From the NCBI GenBank assembly GCA_036023115.1, contig JAYKKT010000061.1, forward strand, positions 17,149,501-17,213,500: DNA of 64,000 bases, given 5' to 3'. Below, piece after piece: positions 49,405 to 60,700 of the stretch. Below the pieces are notes generated by a model. It had not been told where the DNA came from. It saw only the letters and a program-made list of their open reading frames with translations, and did no database searches. Origin of the DNA: Brasenia schreberi. Lineage: Eukaryota; Streptophyta; Magnoliopsida; Nymphaeales; Cabombaceae. Position 1 is the stretch's first letter. Each line of letters opens with the position of its first letter. A program made the position numbers and the translations under genes.

Positions 49405-49554
49405 GCCCCAAAGTAATGCTCATAATTTTTGTAATCCATGTTGTAGAAATCCGACGAAGTTTTACGCTGGCTGTCGGAAGCCTAACACAACCCTCTTCCT
49501 TTATCCGGGCTTGGGACCGGCAATGCAAGGGTGATCCCTTACATGGGCGGAGTT
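49405..49554 (-). repeat. Au-SINE-like head at the 5' end of LINE 2
   Basis: Read on the minus strand: GTTAACTCCGCCCATGTAAG, GGATCACCCTTGCAT, GAGGGTTGTGTTAGGCTTCC, GTAAAACTTCGTCGGA, ATGGATTAC and AAATTATGA, in the same order as in SINE copy 1 (9258-9400) and SINE copy 2. Beyond AAATTATGA the similarity to the SINEs ends, and about 150-200 bp of LINE-specific leader follows. Confidence 0.85.
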
Positions 49555-49572
49555 AACATATGAGTAAAAATA

Positions 49573-49792
49573 GAAAAGAAAAATTGCTAGTAGTATAAGA
49601 TGAGATAGGGTTTAGCTCCAAACCCAATCAAAGGAGAAATAAATCAAACAAAAAGTTTGACAAAAATAACAAAAAGGGTAGTCAATCTTTTAAGAAAATG
49701 CAAGAAATCAGAAGAAGAGTGAAAGAAATAACCCACAGCGTGGACAAACGGAGAAGTAGGATATAATCTGCGTAATATCGGAATGTCTCTAC
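49573..49792 (+). pseudogene. gag: gag of copia element 2, 3' part (zinc knuckle lost)
   Basis: It continues the gag interrupted at 46424 (KEKLLVV-like and lysine-rich segments). Where element 1 encodes the CX2CX4HX4C zinc knuckle, this copy has a deletion of about 75 bp: AAGAAATC(A/G) runs straight into AAATAACCCACA. Confidence 0.75.
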
Positions 49793-50135
49793 ATGGACCG
49801 CCCGATGACTAATTGGTGGATTGACTCTAGAGCAACTAGATATATCTCGAAGACCAAGGAAGGGGCATTGAATCTAAAGGAGTACAAACCAAGAAAACAT
49901 CGGGTGTACATGAAAAATAATATTTTCTCGAATGTTCTAGGTACTAGGTCCTTTAGAATATTTGTACAAGGCATACCAGTTGTATTAATTGATGTATTAA
50001 TTATGTTATCTATAAGGCACAATCTAATTTTGGTCTCTGCCTTAGTAAATAAAGGTTTTGAGGTCTGGTTTGTTCCTAACAAGGTGACTGTGGAAAAACA
50101 TGAGAGAATATTTTTCTTTGAGAAATTTGATGTAT
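49793..50135 (+). pseudogene. pol: Protease region of copia element 2
   Basis: Open for 114 codons. The active-site block reads NWWIDSRATRYIS, so D-S-G has become D-S-R (in element 1 it is D-L-G). The SIRHNLILVSALVNKGFEV block of the family follows. Confidence 0.85.
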
Positions 50136-50139
50136 AACA

Positions 50140-51180
50140 TGGATTGTTCAAATTGAAAGATAATGAAAATGAAAATCCTTCTGCTTATATTGACTGTGCC
50201 TTTAATGTTATAAACGCATTGGGCATATAAGTCTAAAAAAGTTAAGGAAATTATCTAACTTTGACTTACTGCCGAGATTTAAGAAAAATACTTTCAACAA
50301 GTATGAAGCTTGTATAGAAGGAAAAATGAAAAGGCAAGTTTTTCTCAAAGAAGGGCAATAACCCTATTGGAGGTTATTCATAAGGATATATGTATACCTT
50401 TTAGATTAAGGTTATATCGTAGAAAGGTTTATTTTATAATATTTATCGATGATTACTCGAGATATACGTATTTATATCTCTTAGCACACAAATTTGAGGC
50501 ACTTAAACCTTTTAAAGAATATAAGCAGGAAGTTGAAAATCACTTTGAATCAAAGTCTTAAGATTAGATAGAGGTGGTGAATATATATCTATAGAATTTC
50601 TGGAATTATGTAAAGACTTTGGTATTGCAAAGCAAAATATAATGCAGGACACCTCAACAGAATGGTGTAGCCGAAAGATATAAAGGACTTTTCTGAATAT
50701 GACAAGATAAATGTTAATTGATGCCTTTCTACCAAAGATATTTTGGGGAAAAGCAGTAAGTACAGCGGTATACATACTTAATAGAATATTATGTAAGGTT
50801 ATATTCACTATACCATATGAGATGTGGTTTAGAAAAAAACCCACCTAGGTTATCTTAGGAGGTGGGAATCTATTGCACATGTAAAGATCATTGATGAGTC
50901 TAGAGGTAAGCTACATAGTAGGTCATTGAGATGTATATTCATCGGATATCCCAAAGATTCCAAGGGATATCAATTTTATCATAAGAACTACGGACAGATA
51001 GAGAATAGAGATGTTGAATTCTTAAAAGATACTAAGAATGACATTTTAGAAAATAATGATGAGTATACTAACGATCTAGTAGACCTAGATCAATCATCAT
51101 TTGAACGAATAAAAGACCTTATTAAAACAAGTGAAACTTTAAGTGGGCATAAAAGGCTAAGGCCCACCCGTCTTACTTAA
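50140..51180 (+). pseudogene. pol: Integrase region of copia element 2
   Basis: Fragments in several frames: the GAG-pre-integrase remnant with CEACIEGK replaced by YEACIEGK (about 50304), FIIFIDDYSRYTYLYLLAHK (about 50432), RGGEY and GVAERY remnants (about 50570-50680), and the C-terminal CIFIGYPKDSKGYQFYHKN (50932) to the natural end of the segment at 51180. Many indels. Confidence 0.85.
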
Positions 51181-52200
51181 AAGATTATTACACTTATCTT
51201 GTAGAAGAAGTGTGTAATTCAGTGTATTTAAATGAGTTAATTGATAACTTGACTTATCAGCAAGCTATTAACTCATCGAAAGCAATAGATTAGGAGAAAG
51301 CTATCGATGAGGAAATTGAATCCATTAAGAAAAACCAAGTATAGGAATTGGTTGATTTGTCAACAGGAAGGAAATCCATAGGCTGCAAAGGGTTTTTCGT
51401 AAAAAAAGGGGATAAATTATGTTGCAACATATTCTCCTGTTGTGAAATTTGCATCTATAAGGATAATCTTGGTAATATCTGTATATTATGATTTGGACTT
51501 ACACTAGTTAGATATAAAGACAACTTTTCTAAACAGAGATTTAGATGAAATCATATACATATAACAGTAGTTGAAGGCCAAAAAGATAAAGTATATAGGT
51601 TGAGAAAATCCCTATATGGCCTGAAACAGTAACCTCACTAACGGTATATAACTTTTCAAAATGTCATTATAGAACTTGAGTTTGTGACTAATGAGAAGAT
51701 TGTCAATAGTGGGAACAGTGGGAGTTACTTTATCATCATATCATTATATGTAGATAACATTGTTGATTAGGAATGATAATGAGATGATTGTCAAAGCCAA
51801 GTCATGGTTAAACTCATGGTTCAAAATGAAGGATATGGGAGAAGCATCCTATATCCTGGGTATAAAGATATTTCGAGATAGATAATCTAAACTCTTATGC
51901 CTAAGTCAGTAGAGATATATTGACTATATCCTCAAGAAGTTCAAAATGGGTGAATGTAAGTATGCTATTACACCCATTGCAAAAGCGGTCAAACTAAGTA
52001 AGATTGATTGTCCCAGTGAAAGAGACGATAAACCTAACATTCCTTATGCATAAGTTGTGGGTAGCTTGATGTATGTTATGTTGTGTAAGACCTGATATCA
52101 GTTTTGTTGTTTGTCTTGTGAATAGATATCAAAGTAATCTTCGATGGCAGCATTAAATAGTTGTAAAAAGGATTTTAAGATATTTGAAAAGAATAAAAGA
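51181..52200 (+). pseudogene. pol: Reverse transcriptase region of copia element 2
   Basis: Heavily frameshifted RT. YGLKQ survives at about 51610, the YVDN... active-site remnant at about 51747 has lost the second Asp, and FKMKDMGEASYILGIKI follows at about 51820. A block between ATGGTTTTTGAAAAGG and AAGGGTTTTTCG in element 1 is deleted here, at about 51385. Confidence 0.8.
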
Positions 52201-52708
52201 CTTGAAACTGTGTTTTTAAGCAGATGAACTGAAAGTGATAGGATACTCAAATACTTACTTTGTTAGGAGCAAATATGACAACAAATCAACCTCGAGACAA
52301 ATATTTTTATTTGGAGGTGGTGTTGTTTCTTGGGCATATAAAAAAGAGGGTTGTGTAGCATTGCATACACAGGAAGCTAAGTATATGGCTTGTTGTATGT
52401 ATGACTGCAATGAATGTTGTCTAGATAAACTACTTCATACGAGATTTAAAATTGGAGATAGTCGACGAACTAGTTGTCATTTACTGTGACAACAATGCAG
52501 CAATTACTCTTATCAAGAGTGGAGCTGACAACTGAAAGAATAAGCATATAATGGTTAAATACCATTATGTTCATGATATGGTCGTAAGAAAGGAAATATT
52601 CATCTCATACATGACAACTCATGATATGTTGGCAGACCCCTTAACTAAAGGCATAAGAGAGGATCTTTTCTCAAAACATGTTGTGAACATGGGTTTGAGA
52701 TATGTTTG
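52201..52708 (+). pseudogene. pol: RNase H region of copia element 2
   Basis: Open 52235-52489 (SRQIFLFGGGVVSWAYKKEG, CVALHTQEAKYMACC). Frameshifted remnants of IYCDNNAAITLI and KYHYVHDMV run to the end near 52708 (MGLRYV). Confidence 0.85.
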
Positions 52709-52847
52709 ATTGTTGTATAGGTAAAAAGCCACACAACGGGTGGTGATTGCAATAACAATCATAAAATGACATTACTAGGAAGACCTCACATAAGTGGGAG
52801 GAAAACCAGCATGTTAGTTCACTTGGCTCGAATGGCCATGTGGGAGA

Positions 52848-53506
52848 TGTAAGAAAATATATAGCTATTTTCGGCAACTCCAGCACAGAAATAGTTGGAT
52901 TGGTCATCCAACTATTATCTATAGAAGAAATGTGGGGAAGGATAGTTGTAACGGCTATCAAAGGCCGAAACCACCAGACGATTTTCTGAGCTTATCCATA
53001 ACCATTCGAATAAGGGGCTCGAAGAAAGGAAAGCCTAGTAGAAAATTCGACAAGAAAGTGGAGCAAGAAAATATATGGCTATTTTCGGCAACTCCAGCAC
53101 AGAAATAGCTGGATTGGTCATCTAACCGTTATCTATAGGAAAAATGCGGGGAAGGATAGTTGTAACAACTATCAAAGGCCGAAACCACTAGACGGTTTAT
53201 TGAGCTTATCCGTAACCGTCTGAATAAGGGGCTCGAAGAAACGAAAGCCTAGTAGAAAATTCGAGAAGAAAGTGGAGACACTACTCTATAAATAGAGCGC
53301 AGTGCATGAGAACAAACATAGTGAAATACATAGAGAAACTGAGCATTCCTCCCAGGCAAAACCTATTGAGAGAAAACCTTAAAATACCTAACACACATAC
53401 CTCTTTGAAGATCCATTGTTGCTGCGTACTTGAGCATGAAGAATAGAGGACACCGGAGGGTCGACTCCAAGCGAGAACCGACAAGAGAGTTGACGGAATC
53501 CCATCA
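52848..53506 (+). repeat. 3' LTR of copia element 2 with internal duplication
   Basis: 659 bp against 442 bp for the 5' LTR. The first 214 bp after the terminal TG (52851-53064) are repeated directly as 53065-53278; the rest, with TATA box TATAAATAG at about 53286 and end CCCATCA, matches the 5' LTR. The two units differ at a number of positions, so the duplication itself is not new. Confidence 0.92.
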
Positions 53507-54130
53507 CCCTAAATTCCTCTGCCAATGGAAAACCTGTTTTCTCGTTAGTTTTGGAAAGTCTTTTCTTAATTAAAGTTGGTAGATATCAAATGACTCATAT
53601 AAAATGATGGTTCCTCTATTTATTTAACCGACAGCAATTGAGTTTAACTAGTTTTGGGGAAAAAATCCCCACAATTGAGAAATTCTGCCATTTTTGTGCG
53701 GGGCCAATGATCATTCCGTTGGAACGCATCCTTCATAATGTGCTTGACCTTGTGTGCAGTAATTGTTTCACTGAAACTCTGTGAACATCACATTTCATGT
53801 GCATACTGCCATACACAATCTAGAGCAACTGGAAGCTTGCTGTAAGTAGAAAGCTAGCCCTGTTCTGAAGGAAAACCTTTTTCACTTCTCAAGCTTCACA
53901 TGAATCTTCGTTTGTGTTCATGTGAACGTACCCACTTGAAAGATAAAATCTATTTCATGCAATAATCTTTAACTTTGATGATTATCACTTTAAGATTTGT
54001 GAGAAAGATAATGTGCTTTAATTACTTAAAGACCACTTGATATGTACTATTACTTTCGTATGATCTCATACTTCATTGGTTTGCTTACCGCTTGAGCTTC
54101 CCATCTACCCTGCATGGCATAAACTCGTAC
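53507..54130. other. Intergenic DNA, no gene recognised
   Basis: Nothing recognised beyond chance ORFs. Confidence 0.4.
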
Positions 54131-54164
54131 CATGAATGTTTTTGTGCATAGATTTTCACGCTCA

Positions 54165-54370
54165 GATCAATTTCATGCTGGAACCGAGACTCACCCATGC
54201 CGGTTCCGGTTTCATCTTTTCACAACCGAAACCGGTTTCAGTAATTTTTTAATTTTTTTATTAAAATTTAATTTTTTAATAAGATTACCGGTTTTGGACT
54301 CAACCCGAAACTGGTCCGACGGTTTTGGAAGAGTGGGTTCGGATTTACCCAGAACCAGACATGTCTATCG
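54165..54370. repeat. CCGGTT-rich inverted-repeat region
   Basis: CGGTTCCGGTTTC, AACCGAAACCGGTTTC, ACCGGTTTTGG, AACCCGAAACTGG and GACGGTTTTGG alternate in both orientations around an AT-rich core (54241-54290). Such CCGGTT/AACCGG-rich units are common in decayed hAT-type non-autonomous elements, but I see no clean terminal repeat or target duplication. Confidence 0.35.
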
Positions 54371-55882
54371 AGGAATGCTGCATCCTATAAACCTCCAGTA
54401 GAATTTAGATTTAAAGATTGAACCGTTCTTGCCTTCACCAACGACTTTAGCGACGATCTTCTCTGTCTGTCTGTCAACTATCTCTAAAGTACCAAGATGA
54501 AAAGACTTATGACCAACGTGGAGTTCACGTAGAAACAATTCAACCTGCTTGCCATTATCTTCTTCACACTAGTGCTTTCTAGTGAGATCGACACCATTTG
54601 TGATTCTGCACTAGCTTCAGTAGTGGCCTGAGTTTGATGATACTCGGTGGCAGATATACATTGAATTGCTGGAGGGCGTTGGGCCCGTCTGAAATTTGAA
54701 AATTTAACAAAGAACAGTTATAGCCCTCGGTTGAATTTGTGAGCTATACCCATGCATCCTAAACAGTCATGTTGTCTATTAGCAACTATAAAAGAAGTCC
54801 AGATGTGCTACTGGTAATGGTAATGATGATGCGAATGCCGTACCTTTGTGCAATGGACGTATAAAGTAGGTATATTGCTTTCTGAGATGGGTTTTCTAGC
54901 TTTCCCCATCACAGAACATACCATGTTGGGCCTTTGATGCATAAAGTAGAATAAGGATACAATTGCAAGATACCCTTGTGAGCATCTTCTCCAACAGCGG
55001 TGAAATTTCACAATATGCATGAAAGCTTGGTGAGCCACTACTTCTTTATAGCAGCTGACTTGGTTTGCTTTGTCTGCCATCATGTTTATTGCCATTATTT
55101 TGTTCGGGAGCTTATTCCTTTTAGAAAGAAACAGGACTGTAGGTTGGTTAGGAATATCAATTTTCATTAACCTCATCAAGTTTTGCTTATTTTTTTTCTT
55201 TTCCCTTTGTATTAATAGCTCTGGTTAATCATATATTTTCCATGATTTTTTAGTATTTGGTAGTGAAAGAGTTAAAATTAGCAGGATATTCCACGGAACT
55301 GTTGATATTGTCTAATGACTTATGGTTGTCCTGAGTTTGCTTTCAGAAATATTCTGTTTTATCTTAACCTAAACTTTTCAATCAGCAATCAGAATTCTTT
55401 GTCAATAAGATAAGCTTTCAGTTCGGAAGACTCAAACGTCTACAGATCGTGTAAACTTTGCCTTTGATCCTACTCTGCGTTTTGTGTAATTTCATTTTTA
55501 AAGCTACCAAAATGCTCATGGCTATATCTTTCTTGTAGCTCAGCGAAACCGGCATTGAAGGGTGGGATAAACCCTCTGTAAAACTACAAATGTAGTAGTA
55601 CCTTTTCCCGGAAGGCCTATGCTTGGCATTAGCTTGCACAAATAATGGAAGCCTTAGTGGCCGTGTAGCACAAGGGGCTCTTCTCATTAGGCTAAACCAC
55701 TTGGGGGAAGAAATGGTTCTCGCCATTTATTTTTTGTGAATTGCGAATTTTCTCAAAGAATGAAAAGCTCAGAACAGATATCAATTCACGGAATAAGTTG
55801 ACAAGAGTGTAATCGAGTTTCAAAGTAGAACTAACGCAGAAAACAAATATTACCCGTTACATTACTGTCATAAACACACGCA

Positions 55883-55920
<38 letters not shown>

Positions 55921-56455
55921 CACACACAGACAGACTACCATGATGCGCTTTTTATCTGGCCAGAGTTAAAATGATGTTATAATTGAGCATGGTAATGACA
56001 GATCCCATATGATTTCCTGGTGTTATCATAAGTTGTGGCAGAAACCACCATATTTCCCATTCCCTTCCTATCACTATGCTATGATTTGTTACCAAGCATT
56101 CTTGGTTACACATAAAGGAGCAGAACTATGAGTATGGTAAAAGAAATAAATAACATTAGCAGATTCTTTTTATTTCTCAAAAAAAAGTTCACACCAACCA
56201 TTGCCAGAAGAGAATCTCCCATACCCCTTCCCTGTGAAATCTCTTTCTCGATAACCCCAAACGCAGTATTGAGTTACAGACGTGAACAGGTTCAACCATG
56301 AGTTCACTCAAATCAATTTTCCTGTGGGATTTTCATTTTGAACAGTAAGTTCAGATTCTGAATCCAATCCCATGGTTTACGCAATCAGATTCTGGTATCC
56401 GATAGACTAAGATTTTACTAAATAATGAATATAATCTGTAGTATAAAATTTTATG
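54371..56455. other. Intergenic DNA; unrecognised minus-strand ORFs
   Basis: The minus strand has ORFs at 54808-55179 (123 codons; VVAHQAFMHIVKFHRCWRRC) and 55418-55726 (102 codons), and an open run with EDNGKQVELFLRELHVGHKS at about 54545-54485. I recognise no family and see no coherent exon structure, so I do not call genes. They could be pseudogene or repeat fragments. Confidence 0.25.
55881..55932. repeat. Compound microsatellite TA/GA/CA
   Basis: About 10 TA units, then about 9 GA units, then CACACACAGACAGAC. Confidence 0.95.
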
Positions 56456-56461
56456 TTCATT

Positions 56462-56528
56462 ATGGGAAACCTAACACAATCCTCCTCCTTTATCCGGGCT
56501 TGGGACCGGCCATCCAAGGGTGATCCCG
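56462..56528 (-). mobile_element. Au SINE / LINE 5'-head fragment
   Basis: The plus strand reads GGGAAACCTAACACAATCCT, CCTCCTTTATCCGGGCTTGG, GACCGGCCATCCAAGGGTGA, the complement of the SINE head. Only about 65 bp remains. It could come from a SINE or from the leader of a LINE like LINE 2. Confidence 0.8.
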
Positions 56529-56529
56529 T

Positions 56530-57735
56530 ATTACTGAATACTGAGTTTGAACCTGATTGTTCACTGAAGGTTGATTTAGTTATTAAGTTGGACTAAACAG
56601 ATTAAAGGATTCCCCGATCCAAACCCCTATCAACATCTGAAATTCCAGAACACAAAATGATAACATTTCTTGACGTTCTCCACTCAGACATGGGAATGGG
56701 TGCGCCACCAGTCAGGTTCCACAAACTGATTCGTCACTTTATTTTTTAGCACTTCTCCTTTGTACTAACAAGTGAATGAAGTTGACCTAACGGTGCTTTA
56801 TATCCATTCTTTAGGTGAATGAGTCCACGTACAATATTTCTTTTCATACTGAAGAAAAAGGGAACAAACCAGATGTCTACAATCTTCAGTTTCACAATAA
56901 ATCCAGGCCAATTAGGCCAAGTAAACTAGGGTTAACCAACAAAAATTTGCAGCTTTCTCTAATGACTGCTTCGCCATGGACTTACTTAAAATTCTTTTCT
57001 GTTTAATGCAACCGGAAACATTTTATTAAATAGTGGTCATACTTCTCTACCCACACTTGAGGGTTGTCAATTAAACTTCGATAAATAGCATTTATTTGAT
57101 TCACATTTGATTATTGAACTCCCATATATCACGTAGCACACATAACCAAAACCAAGCTCTTTTCCCACACTAAGTGCATCAGCTACATAAATTGTGAAGT
57201 CACCATTGAGCTCAAACTTGTGTGCCTTATTCTCCAAGATCTTATGCCTTTCTTTCCTTTTTAACATTTTCACCGTTTAGTTTCTTGCTCCTGACGGAAG
57301 CTCTCTGTGGCCACTTCTCCAATTTGAAACTATTAATACCTTTTCTATCCAAGCATGTCTTTCAAGAATATGAAACAGCATGTTCTTCAAGAACAATATA
57401 CCAACCAAGTACGTCATTTAAGCTTGCCATTAAAACAAGAATGTGAACCATGCTTTGCCTTTCAAGTATGTTCTACTAAGACTTTAGTTCAAGGAAGAAC
57501 GGGACATTAACTCTTCAGCCACCATCCATATAGGCTTCTCTTCCACATCGAATCGAATCATGGATCAGATCTGGTCTAAAAAACCTAAGCCGTCACTAAA
57601 AATCTCAACCCATCTTTCCCAAGCAACCAACAACACCTCTCTGTTAAAAATGTGTGGTACATACACTTGTATATGCGCACTTGCATTTACGGGCATGTGT
57701 GTATTTTTCTTTGCTATTTTTATTTTTGTTTGTCA
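56530..57735. other. Intergenic DNA, no gene recognised
   Basis: Nothing recognised beyond chance ORFs. Confidence 0.4.
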
Positions 57736-57738
57736 TTT

Positions 57739-57836
57739 CTTTATGTTGAAAAAGGCCCAGCAAGCAAGAGCCCAACAACTAGATTTGTATCCATTAGAAA
57801 CGTCCTTTATGTTGAAAAAGGCCCAGCAAGCAAGGA
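57739..57836. repeat. Direct repeat, 2 x about 29 bp, period 67
   Basis: TTTATGTTGAAAAAGGCCCA followed by GCAAGCAAG occurs at about 57741 and about 57808 without mismatch. The 133-codon ORF spanning it (57560-57961) is not recognised and probably chance. Confidence 0.9.
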
Positions 57837-57961
57837 GTCACTTGTTGTTGCTGCCTTCTTCCTTGCCTGGGTGGCTGATTAATGAGAATGCCTTCAGAGA
57901 TTATTCAGTTACTATGATCTATATCCTATTTGAAGTTGTTTATAATCACATCGGTGGCTAA

Positions 57962-59890
57962 TCTTTTATAAATCCAAGTGGTAGACTGTGGTAGTCATTG
58001 GCAAAACACTAGAGGTATTGTTTCTTCACACTCTCTGCAAAACTTCTAATCAATGGGCTCTATTCAAATGTCAAAAATGCTTCATTAAGTAGAGAACATG
58101 ATAATAGGAAATCTTCATAAGCAAATAATCCAAATTACATTAACATGTGAACCTGCTTTCCTATATGCTTCTCATATGATTGCTTTTCTGTTTTATGGTT
58201 CTTAATTTATTGAAGTCATTGACATTCTAACTGTATATCATAATCTTTTTAGAAGATGATCTGAATAATTTCTTCCACTCTCACAGTTAATGGCATGCAT
58301 TGAGGTTTTGTAGTAGACAAAGAAATTATATACTACAAAGTATTCTTTTAGCTGACGTCCAACCTCTCAATGAGTTGCAACTCTTGTAAGTGACATTAAA
58401 CTTTCAGCATCAGCCATGGAGCACGAATCAACAAAAATATATATAAACAAAGTTATGTATAAATTGAATGCATAGGTCATTATGTTCTTGTCGATGAGCT
58501 TTACTGATAAAACACATATATCTCCCGCAACAATAATGGCATCAAATATTTAGAAGTATTCAAATTTCTCACATATAGGTGACATTGGTTTTCTTGGTGG
58601 AAGGTAAATATTTAAAGATTTATTTGATATTCAACATCAAACCACAAAGCAATTCAAAAATCAATGTACCAAACAATTAAATTCATTTTTTATGGAAAAA
58701 CAACTTTCCAACTTTATTATTTCTCTTAAGACTTTTGCATTTAATAACATCAAGAATGAACCTATGAGACAAAAGAGTGCCTCCTAAAATGGTGAATAGA
58801 TTGAAAGGAGGTGTTCCTATGAAGGAAATCAATGCATGTGAAATTCTCTAAAATGGGTGAATATGTCAAGAAGGTGAAATAACCTAATGTATGCAAAGGT
58901 TCTATGTAGAAACTTATTTATAAGGAGCTAAGAAATGATTAGTTCACTAGTTCCAAGTAGTTGGCTGATTTGTACGCATTATTCATGTAGATGGATTTAT
59001 ATTATGGATCGGATGTGTTATGATTTGAAGCAAATCTAGAAGATGCATTCTCCTTGGGTGGGTAAGAGTCAAGCCACAAGTTGAGTCCATTAAGGTTTCC
59101 ACGGTATAGCATGCAATTTGAGTACACTGAATGTGTTGAAGACTTCATAATAGCTTGCAACTATATCTTATAAGCATTAGATCATGTAGACTAAATGTAA
59201 GCCTTGGTGACTAATTAATGAGATTGCATTTAGAGGTTATTCGGTTAAGAGTTATTTTAGTGTGATTTGCAACTATATCTCACCGATTCAAGTAAAGATA
59301 TTCTTTGTTCTACGATACTTTCAAAGTGTGAAATTTTGTTTTAAGGTTCTTGATGGAAGAGAAGGGATTTAACTTCTGTTTGACTAGCTCAAGCTATAAA
59401 ACATAAACTCAATCGATGGAAAATTACTTATATTTCAAAAAACTTATGAGGTTATGTTAGTGGAAACAAAGTAGAGCCAAGCATAAGTGTTACTTTGGAA
59501 CAAAAAGAAAAATATGAAGGTGGTCATAAAACTATCTTATGGGTTCTTATGAACAATGTAAGTGATCACGTATGTGATGCTTATGAGACTTCACAAATGC
59601 AAAAGATACATAGATGACTTAAAAAAATACTCATGTTCAAAGTGATGTGGCTCATAGAATGATGTATGGGATAAGCACTCATTCCTTAAAAAATGTAGTA
59701 AATAAATATTATAGTAAATTTTAAAATGTTTAGAACCAACATCATGGCTATGAAAGGAAATATAGACATTATTTTCACATAAGGCAATATGAACAAAATG
59801 AAGGTTTCATTTATCAACTTCTTAGGAGCTTGAGAAAAGAGTTTGAAGGGTGTGATCCTCCCATATACATTGGAAGCCATTCTCAATAAA
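57962..59890. other. Intergenic DNA, no gene recognised
   Basis: AT-rich. A segment at about 59207-59255 resembles 57871-57920 (ATTAATGAGA...TTCAGAG(A/G)TTATTC...). The rightmost part may be gag of the copia fragment that follows, but I cannot show it. Confidence 0.35.
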
Positions 59891-59899
59891 AGAAGAGGT

Positions 59900-60700
59900 A
59901 CTTTTGGATCTCTTAATTGCAGAAACAACATTTAATTAAGCTCGACTTCAAAAGTATTTCACATTGGTTGTATCTAGTTTGAGGGCTAATATGAGACCAT
60001 ATCAACCCCTACACTTCAAGCAAGAAGGACTTAGTGATAAAAAAAGGAGGTGACATGTTTTATTATAAAGAAGTAGGGCATCATAAAGAAAAATCCAAAA
60101 TTAAAGAAAAAGTAGTTGTTGTGGATGGAAAAATAGATCAAACTTTAATTTTCCTTGCAATTCAATACAAGATGACGTAACTTGATGTTTAGTTGAATGA
60201 AAAGGCATTTATTGGTGTGGTATGCTCCACCAACTCCCATTGAGCACAAAGTATTGGCTACTTAATTTTCAGCTCTCTTTTCATATTACATGCAATGAAA
60301 AACTTTTAACATATGTAAAAAAATCTTGACACATGTGTATTTGACGTCGATGGGACAAAATTTATAGTTGATAAAATGGACTACCTTCAAAATAAAGATT
60401 TCTTGGTTTCAAAAATTAGTTTGGTTCTAAAACTAAATTTGAATTTATTTTATGTTTCAAATTAATTAATGGGTATGTTGTTACTTTCTAATTTAAGGAT
60501 TGCATTGTGCAGGATTGTCTCTCGAAGAAAGTGATTAGATATGGTTATAGAAAATGAGGTTTTTATGTGATGGACTATCTACACACTCAAAATTTTGACT
60601 ATTTCAATGCCTTGTTAAATGATGTAATCTTATAGCACAAAAGGCTTAGTCATTTAAATGTTCAAAAGCTATTGTAGAATGTCAAAAAACTCAAGCGAAA
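59900..60700 (+). mobile_element. Ty1/copia fragment (nucleocapsid to GAG-pre-integrase)
   Basis: At about 60055 a decayed zinc knuckle reads CFYYKEVGHHKEKSK (family C-x-x-C-x4-H-x4-C; the second and last Cys are lost). At about 60630 the GAG-pre-integrase motif reads VIL, stop, HKRLSHLNVQKLL (family LWHKRLGHLN). No integrase or RT follows, because the MULE relic begins shortly after. No LTR recognised. Confidence 0.55.

Larger units (their letters stand above)
46443..49554 (-). mobile_element. RTE-clade LINE nested in copia element 2 (LINE 2)
   Basis: Minus-strand LINE with a GTT-rich 3' tail (left end) and an 18-bp perfect target duplication, AACATATGAGTAAAAATA at 46425-46442 and 49555-49572. 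Its insertion splits the copia gag; the copia sequence on both sides joins as in element 1. Unlike LINE 1 it carries about 300 bp of 5' leader, of which the first 150 or so resemble the Au SINE head (49405-49554). The first part of the endonuclease is missing. Confidence 0.95.
44154..53506 (+). mobile_element. Ty1/copia LTR retrotransposon, element 2, with nested LINE
   Basis: A relative of element 1: homologous leader, gag and pol, and partly similar LTRs. The 5' LTR is 44154-44595 and the 3' LTR is 52848-53506, the latter longer because of an internal duplication. The interior is interrupted by LINE 2 (46443-49554). Pol is far more decayed than in element 1, with many frameshifts. No target duplication is visible: the bases before the 5' LTR (AAAAG) do not match those after the 3' LTR (CCCTA). 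Confidence 0.92.

Noticed and set aside
44154..53506. Target duplication of copia element 2
   Set aside because: Flanking bases AAAAG and CCCTA do not match in any register; it was either lost or the element arose by recombination between two copies.
57560..57961. 133-codon ORF with a hydrophobic segment
   Set aside because: It contains an internal 67-bp-period duplication translated twice, has no family match known to me, and no promoter or splice context.
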